Part shown: positions 5,621-11,125 of the stretch, in pieces
Layout of the letters: each line of letters starts with the position of its first letter
Position numbering within the stretch: the stretch's first letter is position 1
From: an uncultured Acetatifactor sp.
GTDB lineage: Bacteria > Bacillota > Clostridia > Lachnospirales > Lachnospiraceae
Length of the DNA: 26,003 nt
Direction: 5' to 3'
NCBI GenBank assembly: GCA_910588225.1
Contig: CAJUQT010000031.1
Location: 1-26,003, forward strand
The notes under the pieces: generated by a model
What the model saw: only the letters and a program-made list of their open reading frames with translations
The model's database searches: none
What the model was told of the DNA's origin: nothing
Translations under genes and position numbers: made by a program

Positions 5621-5827
5621 ATGCCAAATGCCCCACATAAGAACCCACAATACGGTTTACGTATCCCGTCCGAAATCATGGACAAGCTAAAGTACATAGC
5701 CGACCGCAATGGCCGCTCCGCCAATAAGGAAATCGAACAGCTCATAATCAAACATATCGAAGCCTGGGAAAAAGCACATGGCGCTATTCTTTTTGATGAT
5801 GGCTTCGTTCCTCGCTCAAGATCATAA
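5621..5827 (+). CDS. Arc-type ribbon-helix-helix regulator
   Basis: A 68-residue protein with a typical Arc domain: strand YGLRIPSEIMDKL, then helices KYIADRNGRSANKEIEQLI and KHIEAWEKAHG. The ribosome binding site is AAAGGAGGT, 8 nt before the ATG. It is divergent from the 5300-5476 regulator, with two inverted repeats between them, and overlaps the third ribbon-helix-helix gene (5784-5927) by 44 bp at the 3' ends. Probably an autoregulator. Confidence 0.75.
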   Translation: MPNAPHKNPQYGLRIPSEIMDKLKYIADRNGRSANKEIEQLIIKHIEAWEKAHGAILFDDGFVPRSRS

Positions 5828-5927
5828 GTACCAGCGCATTAAAGCCTATTCCTCTCCTGTCCGCCTCCTTCTGGAGTTTCTCTTTCAGCTCCACAGGAAG
5901 GCGGATTGTCGTCTGTTCCCTGTCCAT
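5784..5927 (-). CDS. Ribbon-helix-helix protein, 47 residues
   Basis: The product is MDREQTTIRLPVELKEKL, then QKEADRRGIGFNALVLMIL and a short polar tail, a minimal Arc/CopG fold. Its ribosome binding site is the GGAGGTGAGG end of repeat copy 6, 4 nt before the ATG at 5927. It is convergent and overlapping with the 5621-5827 gene. Its length is close to the minimum for the fold; it may be a paired antagonist or an antitoxin-like protein, though I see no toxin partner. Confidence 0.6.
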   Translation of the reverse strand: MDREQTTIRLPVELKEKLQKEADRRGIGFNALVLMILSEERSHHQKE

Positions 5928-5930
5928 CCT

Positions 5931-6090
5931 TCCTCACCTCCCTCCTATACCGGCTCCCGTGGCCTTAAGAACTTATCTGTGTTCACTCCCAATGCCCAGA
6001 AAAACCGTCTTGATATCCTGTATGTTCTCCTTTATACTGGTTCTTACAGGCCCCCGCCAGGGCCGAGTACAATAGAAAGGAGACAAAATT
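5931..6090. repeat. Intergenic cassette repeat, copy 6 (promoter allele B)
   Basis: The left end is identical in type to copies 3 and 4. Promoter allele B: TTGATA (6010-6015), 17 bp, TATACT (6033-6038). The segment after the -10 reads GGTTCTTACAGG, a blend of the two forms seen in other copies. The inverted repeat is GGCCC-CCGCCA-GGGCC (6049-6064): both arms differ from the usual GGCCA/TGGCC in a compensating way. AAAGGAG lies 8 nt before the gene at 6091. Confidence 0.88.
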
Positions 6091-6309
6091 ATGATGCCAT
6101 TTATTAATCCAGAACTTGCTGCACATAATATCGCAACAGCTTTTTGTGAGCATCAAATTCAGAAACTGCCCGAAACTGCCTTTATTCCTGGTGATACAAC
6201 ATATTCTGATCCAGCCGTAAAAGAAATATGGAAATTGTATGCCAGTGTTTACGATTCCGTATTTGAAGCGGCGGTTCGTGAAAACGCACTCCCTACAGAT
6301 AGTGAATAG
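6091..6309 (+). CDS. Small hypothetical protein (cassette gene)
   Basis: A 72-residue, mainly helical acidic protein (MMPFINPELAAHNIATAF...EIWKLYASVYDSVFEAAV). The first of two adjacent ATGs fits the ribosome binding site spacing best. It is expressed from repeat copy 6 and overlaps the convergent gene 6249-6509 by 61 bp, so both C-termini constrain the same DNA. No family recognised. Confidence 0.6.
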   Translation: MMPFINPELAAHNIATAFCEHQIQKLPETAFIPGDTTYSDPAVKEIWKLYASVYDSVFEAAVRENALPTDSE

Positions 6310-6509
6310 TCAAATTCCGCTATTTTCCTCAATGGGTCATTTTTTGTAATATCTTGTGTTATAAGCCCCATTGAGGATATCAGATATTTTGTTTCCAACA
6401 AACTGAAATCATTTTTATCCAGGTACTCAAAAATATGTTCACATCCCCGCTGAATCTTACTTAAATCCAGTCCTTCTTCTTTGGCATTTCTAACTTGCCG
6501 TTCTGTCAA
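6249..6509 (-). CDS. Small hypothetical protein (cassette gene), TTG start
   Basis: The 86-residue protein (TERQVRNAKEEGLDLSKIQ...) is probably all helical. The start is TTG at 6509, with GGAGGTGG from repeat copy 7 about 9 nt upstream. The C-terminal segment (SVGSAFSRTAASNTES) lies in the 61-bp overlap with the convergent gene and looks less structured. No recognised family. Confidence 0.6.
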   Translation of the reverse strand: MTERQVRNAKEEGLDLSKIQRGCEHIFEYLDKNDFSLLETKYLISSMGLITQDITKNDPLRKIAEFDYSLSVGSAFSRTAASNTES

Positions 6510-6510
6510 T

Positions 6511-6663
6511 CTTCCCCCACCTCCCTCCTATACCGGCTCCCGCGGCCTTAAGAACTTATCTGTGTTTACTCCTGATTTTATTGCAATCCCCTGCTTTCTC
6601 CTTTATACTGGTTGTACAGGCCACTGCCATGGCTGAGTACAGAAGAAAGGAGTGCTTTTCGTT
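6511..6663. repeat. Intergenic cassette repeat, copy 7 (promoter allele A)
   Basis: The left end reads CGGCTCCCGCGGCC, shared only with half copy 8. Promoter TTGCAA (6581-6586), 17 bp, TATACT (6604-6609). The segment after the -10 is GGTTGTACAGG, as in copy 4, although the -35 region is allele A. Inverted repeat GGCCA-CTGCCA-TGGCT (6619-6634). AAAGGAG lies 11 nt before ATG 6664; a GTG at 6652 overlaps that site and is not the likely start. Confidence 0.88.
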
Positions 6664-6870
6664 ATGGAAAACCCTTTAGTTTCTCCTGATTTCCAAGACC
6701 GTATAGACACTGATGGAACATATTTGCACGATTGCTTCAATATCGGAATATGTTCCAAACGCGATATACGAAACCATGGATGCCTAAAAGGTTCTACCTA
6801 TCGGCGCTGCTCCCTCGAAGAAAAACAGCAGCGGTTGGACAAGGCAAACTCAGAAAAACAAAATAAGTAA
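6664..6870 (+). CDS. Small Cys-containing hypothetical protein (cassette gene)
   Basis: The 68-residue product (MENPLVSPDFQDRIDTDG...) has four Cys: HDCFNIGIC, then GCLKG and RRCSLEE, which could bind a metal. The C-terminus is Lys/Gln-rich (EEKQQRLDKANSEKQNK). It is expressed from repeat copy 7 and ends 13 bp before a strong 19-bp hairpin shared with the convergent gene. Family unknown. Confidence 0.6.
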   Translation: MENPLVSPDFQDRIDTDGTYLHDCFNIGICSKRDIRNHGCLKGSTYRRCSLEEKQQRLDKANSEKQNK

Positions 6871-6883
6871 CCAACGGTTAACG

Positions 6884-6928
6884 TGCTCCTGCAGATGCAA
6901 ATGCTACATATTTGCATCTGCAGGAGCA
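6884..6928. terminator. Perfect 19-bp inverted repeat between convergent genes
   Basis: TGCTCCTGCAGATGCAAAT (6884-6902), a 7-nt loop and the exact reverse complement (6910-6928). The right arm encodes the last residues of the minus gene and the loop contains its stop codon. There is no T-run, so it may act as an mRNA 3'-end stabiliser or a weak bidirectional terminator. Confidence 0.6.
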
Positions 6929-7506
6929 TCCTGCTGTATATTTTTTAATATGTCCCTGCCGGCCAACCAAAGCTTAATAAAGTCATTGCAATGCCTGTAT
7001 CTCCCTTTCTCGCCCTCTTCTGGGAAGCCCGCTATCTTGCTAAGATACATAGCCATTGCAAACTCCATTATCCCGCTTGCATATTTCCGTACCTTTTCTG
7101 CCGGAATGGTACTGCATGAATACAATAACCCGACCAGTGCCTCTGCCAATTCCCACGCTTCGTTTTGTAATCCCGCATCTATCCAACCATCTTCCATTAA
7201 TGCGAGCAGACGGTGATATGTTATATTGGCAATTTCCCCGATCTCTTTCCGATCTGCTGCGCTCCAAGAAGCATGTTCTTTGGATACCACAAGTGTAGCT
7301 TCCTCGCTTGCATGAAGAAGAGATTCCTCCGCAAAATATGTGACCTCGATTTTTTCCGCCTGCAGGTCGTAATCCGCCACGACCCGTATCTTCACGTTTT
7401 TGTCCGCTCGGAAAGCATCCATCAATGGATTCGTGCCACGGTTCAGCAATGCAATCAGCTTCTCACAGAAAAGCCTGTCAACCTTATATGTCCCCTTCTT
7501 TTCCAC
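6904..7506 (-). CDS. 200-residue hypothetical protein (cassette gene)
   Basis: The start is taken as GTG at 7506 (MEKKGTYKVDRLF...), 7-9 nt after GGAGGTGA of half-repeat copy 8; an upstream GTG at 7515 lies inside the ribosome binding site. The N-terminal 60 residues are duplicated at 4417-4608. The middle (EEATLVVSKEHASWSAADRKEIGEIANITYHRLLALMEDG) and C-terminal parts look helical and soluble. The HTH gene 7548-7763 lies just upstream on the same strand, so both are probably driven by its promoter. I do not recognise a family. Confidence 0.65.
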   Translation of the reverse strand: MEKKGTYKVDRLFCEKLIALLNRGTNPLMDAFRADKNVKIRVVADYDLQAEKIEVTYFAEESLLHASEEATLVVSKEHASWSAADRKEIGEIANITYHRLLALMEDGWIDAGLQNEAWELAEALVGLLYSCSTIPAEKVRKYASGIMEFAMAMYLSKIAGFPEEGEKGRYRHCNDFIKLWLAGRDILKNIQQDAPADANM

Positions 7507-7507
7507 T

Positions 7508-7546
7508 TCCCTCACCTCCCTCCTATACCGGCTCCCGCGGCCTTAA
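7508..7546. repeat. Half copy of the cassette repeat, copy 8
   Basis: Only the left end is present: CTCACCTCCCTCCTATACC, GGCTCCCGCGGCC and CTTAA, after which the sequence becomes the 3' end of the HTH gene. As in copy 5, the plus-strand promoter half is absent and the minus-strand gene is joined to a regulator gene that has its own promoter. Confidence 0.8.
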
Positions 7547-7547
7547 C

Positions 7548-7763
7548 TCATCCGCTTGTCTCTCTTTCTTCGAATAAAGTGTTAGCATCAACTTCCAGCG
7601 CAGACGCGATTCTCATAATATCGGTATCTCTTATAACCTTGCGTCCTCTCAACATGGAATTGAACTGTTGTTTTGTATATCCCGCCTTTTCCGCTACTGC
7701 ACTTTGTTTTAGGCATTTTCTGTTAATTATTGCTTCTACATTTGGTGCTACTATAGAGTTCAA
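7548..7763 (-). CDS. XRE-family HTH regulator
   Basis: The 71-residue product (NSIVAPNVEAIINRK...) has a helix-turn-helix: KCLKQSAVAEKAGYTKQQFNSMLRGRK then DTDIMRIASALEVDANTLFEE. A TTG at 7763 is the likely start because GGAGGTGA lies 5 nt ahead; an ATG at 7784 is the alternative and lacks such a site. It is divergent from the S24 repressor, a Cro/CI-like arrangement. The promoter is TTGACA, 17 bp, TATCCT at 7832-7804. It probably forms an operon with 6904-7506. Confidence 0.7.
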   Translation of the reverse strand: MNSIVAPNVEAIINRKCLKQSAVAEKAGYTKQQFNSMLRGRKVIRDTDIMRIASALEVDANTLFEERETSG

Positions 7764-7803
7764 GTTTTCACCTCCGCCATTCAAGATTCTTTAGTTCTTT
7801 TTC

Positions 7804-7832
7804 AGGATACATCAAGCTTATTTAGTTGTCAA
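7804..7832 (-). promoter_or_regulatory. Promoter for the minus-strand HTH gene
   Basis: Minus strand TTGACA (7832-7827), 17-bp spacer, TATCCT (7809-7804). The -35 is perfect. Confidence 0.65.
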
Positions 7833-7864
7833 TACATTTTTCTAAATTTTCTTGAGTTTATGTA

Positions 7865-7893
7865 TTTACTTTTAAAGACTTTTAAGTTATAGT
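7865..7893 (+). promoter_or_regulatory. Promoter for the S24 repressor gene
   Basis: TTTACT (7865-7870), 17-bp spacer, TATAGT (7888-7893). The spacer contains a CTTTTAA direct repeat (ACTTTTAAAGACTTTTAAG), a possible operator for autoregulation. AAAGAGGTGAT leads to the ATG at 7917. Confidence 0.55.
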
Positions 7894-7916
7894 GTTTTAC
7901 AGAAAGAGGTGATACC

Positions 7917-8717
7917 ATGGGAATTGGATACAGAATAAAAGAAGCAAGAGAAATTCAAGGGCTTACACAAATAGAATTGGGAAAATTAGTAGGCGTAACT
8001 GGTTCTGCAATAACAAACTATGAAAACGAAACAAGCCACCCAAAAGAGCCAGTTATGTATAAACTGATAGAGGCATTAAAAGTTGATGCAAATTATCTCT
8101 TTCAAGATTGCGTTAAACTTCCAAAAGAAGCAAACGATGTTACACTTGCGGAATATGACCACATCAAAAAATACCGCGCCCTCGACTCCCACGGCCAGGA
8201 AACAGTTAATATAGTATTAGATCGTGAAACGGCCCGGGTAAAATCCTTGCAAGAAAAGGACAACCGCATCGCAGAGCTGGAGGCCAGTCCTGCTGCCATT
8301 ATTGAGATGCCGCGCCACTCATTCAGGAGCAGGCACATCACGGAATACTTTCGGGATGCCTCCGCAGGCAGTGGTATCTTTATCCTGGGGAATGAAGTAG
8401 CTTCCAAAATTGCAATTTCAGATTCAGATTGGGACGATCGTGTTGACTTTGTGATCAAGGTCAATGGTAATTCTATGGAGCCGGACTATATGGACGGGGA
8501 TAATGTCATGGTTTCTCAACATGTCGAGATGAAATATGGAGATGTGGGTATATTTGTAGTGAATGGAAGTGTATATATAAAAGAATATGGTAAAACGGAA
8601 CTGATTTCCCATAACCCGGAATCTCCCAATATCCAGGTCAATGAATTCGATAATATTGTCTGCATGGGGAAAGTCATCGGGAAGCTGGATGGAGAGTATG
8701 AAATTATAGGGGAATAA
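7917..8717 (+). CDS. LexA/CI-like repressor with S24 peptidase domain
   Basis: A 266-residue protein with an N-terminal XRE helix-turn-helix (residues 5-62), a linker rich in charged residues, and a C-terminal S24 self-cleaving domain (about 137-266). The catalytic pair is visible: Ser186 in VNGNSMEPDYMDGD and Lys222 in SVYIKEYG. An Ala150-Gly151 bond (DASAGSG) is the likely autocleavage site. Such repressors hold a mobile element quiescent and are cleaved when RecA is activated by DNA damage. The divergent small HTH gene makes a CI/Cro-like switch likely. Length and motifs are complete, so it is probably functional. Confidence 0.88.
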   Translation: MGIGYRIKEAREIQGLTQIELGKLVGVTGSAITNYENETSHPKEPVMYKLIEALKVDANYLFQDCVKLPKEANDVTLAEYDHIKKYRALDSHGQETVNIVLDRETARVKSLQEKDNRIAELEASPAAIIEMPRHSFRSRHITEYFRDASAGSGIFILGNEVASKIAISDSDWDDRVDFVIKVNGNSMEPDYMDGDNVMVSQHVEMKYGDVGIFVVNGSVYIKEYGKTELISHNPESPNIQVNEFDNIVCMGKVIGKLDGEYEIIGE

Positions 8718-8758
8718 TCTTTTGGAAATAAAGTTTGTATTGTGCTCCACATCGGTTT

Positions 8759-8809
8759 TAACCACAATATATTGTGGTTATCCACATGTTGTACACATTT
8801 TTATTCACA
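8759..8809. promoter_or_regulatory. 22-bp palindrome overlapping DnaA-box-like sequences
   Basis: TAACCACAATA (8759-8769) is followed at once by its exact reverse complement (8770-8780), a perfect 22-bp dyad. TTATCCACA (8778-8786), identical to the DnaA box consensus, overlaps its right end, and TTATTCACA (8801-8809) is one mismatch away. The setting is AT-rich and gene-free (8718-8957). It could be a repressor operator, a DnaA-controlled promoter region or an origin-like site; two boxes are too few to call an origin. Confidence 0.45.
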
Positions 8810-8825
8810 ATTCTTAGTAAAACGA

Positions 8826-8854
8826 TTGACAAATCAACCTTTTGCATATAATAT
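8826..8854 (+). promoter_or_regulatory. Strong promoter ahead of the NYN gene leader
   Basis: TTGACA (8826-8831) is followed by CATATAATATAAG; the -10 is TATAAT at 8847 (15-bp spacer) or TAATAT at 8849 (17-bp spacer). A TGTAAC/GTTACA inverted repeat (8860-8875) lies at the expected start site and could be an operator. Confidence 0.65.
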
Positions 8855-8860
8855 AAGGGT

Positions 8861-8941
8861 GTAACAAAGGTTACATGTTAATAATGCTCCAGGTTGTACG
8901 TCTCTCAATATATGAGAATGACTGAACCCTGGAGCTTTTTT
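8861..8941 (+). ncRNA. Short leader RNA ending in an intrinsic terminator (attenuator or small RNA)
   Basis: From the promoter at 8826 the transcript would form a small GTAAC/GTTAC hairpin (8861-8874). It would then form a long hairpin with outer stem GCTCCAGG (8886-8893) / CCTGGAGC (8928-8935), an inner TCTCA/TGAGA stem (8903-8917), and a run of six Ts. That is a textbook terminator placed before the NYN gene's ribosome binding site. Either it yields a stable RNA of about 80 nt or it attenuates the downstream gene. I match it to no known RNA family. Confidence 0.55.
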
Positions 8942-8957
8942 ATGTAAGGAGGCACAT

Positions 8958-9617
8958 ATGAAAACTGCGATTCTGGTAGATGGAGGTTTTTATCGAAGGC
9001 GGTCCCAGAAGGTATTCGGTGATATCAGCGCTCAGGATAGGGCCATAGAACTGGCCAACTACTGCAAAAGGCACCTAAATTCTCACGGTGAAAGCAATAA
9101 TGAACTTTATCGGATATTCTATTATGACTGTCCGCCAACAGCAAAACGTCTTTTCCACCCATTTCTTCAAAAACAAGTTGATCTTTCGAAGACTGATTTA
9201 TATATATGGATGAACCAGTTTTTGGATGAACTAAAGAAAAAACGAAAATTTGCCATACGCTTGGGAAAACTTGCCGAAGAACAGGCGCATTATATGATCC
9301 GTCCTGATATTGTAAAAAAGCTTTGTAATGGTAGTCTTACATTTACTTCTTTAACAGAGGCTGATTTTAGTATTGAAATAGAGCAAAAAGGTGTGGACAT
9401 GAAAATCGGTCTTGATATTGCATCAATGGCCTATAAAAAGTAGGTAAATCAAATTATCTTAATTTCTGGTGACAGTGATTTTGTCTCTGCAGCCAAACTT
9501 GCTCGACGCGAAGGAATCGACTTTATCCTCGATCCATTAGGCGCACCTATAAAACCAGACTTATTTGAACATATAGATGGGCTCCGTACCTGTGACAAGG
9601 CATATACAACACGTTAA
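8958..9617 (+). pseudogene. NYN-domain (LabA/DUF88-like) nuclease gene split by an in-frame TAG
   Basis: The first 161 codons encode an NYN/PIN-like RNase fold: AILVDGGFYRRR with the first Asp, then KGVDMKIGLDIASMAYKK with the second acidic cluster. A TAG at 9441-9443 follows. The same frame then continues for 57 codons with VNQIILISGDSDFVSAAKLARREG, the usual next NYN motif (GDSDF, third metal-binding acid), and ends at TAA 9617. Related proteins, from memory, have Gln at the stop position, so CAG to TAG is the likely change. The truncated product would lack part of the active site. Readthrough or a sequencing error are alternatives. The start has AAGGAGG 6-7 nt upstream. Confidence 0.8.
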
Positions 9618-9623
9618 AAGTAA

Positions 9624-9655
9624 AACCGCCCGGTGTGCCAACACCGAACGGCTTT
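9624..9655 (+). terminator. Probable terminator after the NYN gene
   Basis: CGGTGT (9631-9636), GCCA loop, ACACCG (9641-9646), extended by ACCG/CGG arms and followed only by CTTTCG. The T-run is weak. The rest of 9618-9836 holds no gene. It has another imperfect hairpin, CTCCC...ACAC / GTGTGGGAG (9761-9794), just ahead of the integrase. Confidence 0.4.
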
Positions 9656-9836
9656 CGATATATCCCAGAGGATACACTGTTTTGCAAAAGTATTGTATCA
9701 TCTCCGGGAGCAGCCTGCAAGCGTTTTTTCGCTGGCTGTTATTTTTATACCCAAAATGTACTCCCATTAGACACATCGTTGAGAGGTGTGGGAGCTTCTG
9801 TTACAGAAATTATACCCCAAAAAGGAGGAAGGCACA

Positions 9837-10922
9837 ATGGCAACAGCAAAATATACCAAAGGAAAAGACGGTTACTTCCAGGCTAAAGTATGGGATGGTA
9901 CCTATACGGAAAAAGGCATAAAGCATCGAATCACCATACGAACCAAAAAATCAAGCCGGGCTCTGGAGGAGATGGTCCGGGAGATGGAAGAAAAAGTCAA
10001 AAATCGAAACTTGATTCGAGAATCCGCCATTTCCGTTCAGGAATACGCCAGAACATGGCTTGAACTATATAAAAATGATACAGAGTTAAATACCCAGTCC
10101 ATGTATCGCCGCATCATAGAAGTACATCTGGCTATCTTGAAATCAGTATCTATATCTGCAATCAAAAAAACAGATGTCCTGATGTGTCTGAATGCTGCCT
10201 CCGGCAAGATACGGACCCAGGAGCAGATTCTTCTTACCCTGAAACAGGTTGTTAACGCCGCCGTTACCGATAAGTACATTGCCCCTGGTATTTACATGGA
10301 AATTTTTGATGGAATCAAAATCAAAAAGAAAAAGAACACTGACAAACGCCCTCTGACACAGGAAGAAAAAAATGCCGTTTTTTCTGCAGATTTTACCAAT
10401 ATGCAAAAAGCATTCGTATATGTGATCTATGGATGCGGCCTGCGCCGGGGAGAAGCACTTGCTCTGGAATGTTCCGACTTCGATTTTAAGAATAAAAAGC
10501 TAAATGTGAATAAATCCCTGGCCTTTGACGAAAATACTCCTTATATCAAGACAACAAAGAGCCAGAATAGCATCCGGGAAGTACCGATACCATCAAATGT
10601 TCTTCCCTTCCTCCAGGAATATTGTCAGTCTCTGAAACAATCTCGGCTGTTCCATACCGCCAGGAAAAATATCATGACCAAAAGCTCCTATGTCAAGTTA
10701 TGGGCAGGGATCCGAAAACAGATGAATTCTCCAACATTGACTGCTCATATATTCCGACATAATTACTGTACCAACCTTTGCTACCAGATCCCTACCATTT
10801 CCATCAAAAAGATTGCTGAACTTTTAGGTGATCATGAAAAAATGGTAATAGAGGTATACAATCATATTATTCTGGAGAAGGAAGATGCCCAAACGGCTGT
10901 AGAACAGGCTCTCGGCGTATAG
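9837..10922 (+). CDS. int: Tyrosine-type site-specific integrase
   Basis: A 361-residue recombinase. It has an N-terminal arm-binding-like region (TKGKDGYFQAKVWDG..., then the basic RITIRTKKSSRA), a SAM-like core-binding domain (about 63-150) and a C-terminal catalytic domain. Catalytic residues are visible: Arg203 in GCGLRRGEAL, His304 and Arg307 in HIFRHNY, LGDH (330-333), and the nucleophile Tyr341 in EVYNHI. ATG 9837 is chosen over an upstream in-frame ATG (9786) because AAAGGAGG lies 7 nt ahead. It reads toward the tRNA-Lys 3' end, with TGAGAC repeats between. It would integrate and excise the element there; no excisionase lies next to it. Confidence 0.93.
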   Translation: MATAKYTKGKDGYFQAKVWDGTYTEKGIKHRITIRTKKSSRALEEMVREMEEKVKNRNLIRESAISVQEYARTWLELYKNDTELNTQSMYRRIIEVHLAILKSVSISAIKKTDVLMCLNAASGKIRTQEQILLTLKQVVNAAVTDKYIAPGIYMEIFDGIKIKKKKNTDKRPLTQEEKNAVFSADFTNMQKAFVYVIYGCGLRRGEALALECSDFDFKNKKLNVNKSLAFDENTPYIKTTKSQNSIREVPIPSNVLPFLQEYCQSLKQSRLFHTARKNIMTKSSYVKLWAGIRKQMNSPTLTAHIFRHNYCTNLCYQIPTISIKKIAELLGDHEKMVIEVYNHIILEKEDAQTAVEQALGV

Positions 10923-10927
10923 AAAAA

Positions 10928-10995
10928 GTGAGACAAAAGTGAGACATCTTGTTTTCAGAAACGACCTTTTTTCAATGTGAGACTGTTTTGAGACA
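10928..10995 (+). repeat. Four TGAGAC repeats, probable integrase arm sites
   Basis: GTGAGACA (10928-10935), GTGAGACA (10939-10946), GTGAGACT (10977-10984) and TTGAGACA (10988-10995) form two pairs, each spaced 11 bp apart start to start. Same-orientation pairs beside an integrase gene and near the attachment site fit arm-type binding sites of this recombinase class. Confidence 0.6.
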
Positions 10996-11082
10996 TTTAC
11001 AGCCAATTACATATAACTACTTCAGATTACCCCTGTTATTTTCAAAAAACCCTGATTTTATGCCCTTTTCAGCGCACGAAAA

Positions 11083-11125
11083 AAGAACCGCCCCCAGGGC
11101 CTCTAAATCCCCAAAAACAGTTCTT
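11083..11125 (-). terminator. Intrinsic terminator of tRNA-Lys
   Basis: On the minus strand the stem AAGAACTG (11125-11118) / CGGTTCTT (11090-11083), with one G-U pair, is followed by TTTTCG and lies 5 bp beyond the tRNA 3' end. Confidence 0.55.

Noticed and set aside
2290..7546. CRISPR array
   Set aside because: The repeats are long (up to 160 bp), hold promoters, and are separated by protein-coding blocks of about 230-1,000 bp; there are no short uniform spacers and no cas genes.
2290..7546. Integron gene cassettes with attC sites
   Set aside because: The dyad is only 16 bp, lies at a promoter start site rather than after each gene, lacks the core-site consensus, and no IntI-type integrase is seen. 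The gene-block arrangement is only superficially similar.
7213..7794. Plus-strand 193-residue ORF
   Set aside because: It runs antisense through the minus-strand cassette gene, half-repeat 8 and the HTH gene, has no ribosome binding site and shows no domain pattern.
8861..8941. Type III toxin-antitoxin RNA (ToxI-like)
   Set aside because: The leader has one copy of its sequence with no tandem pseudoknot repeats, and the downstream gene has an NYN fold rather than a ToxN fold.
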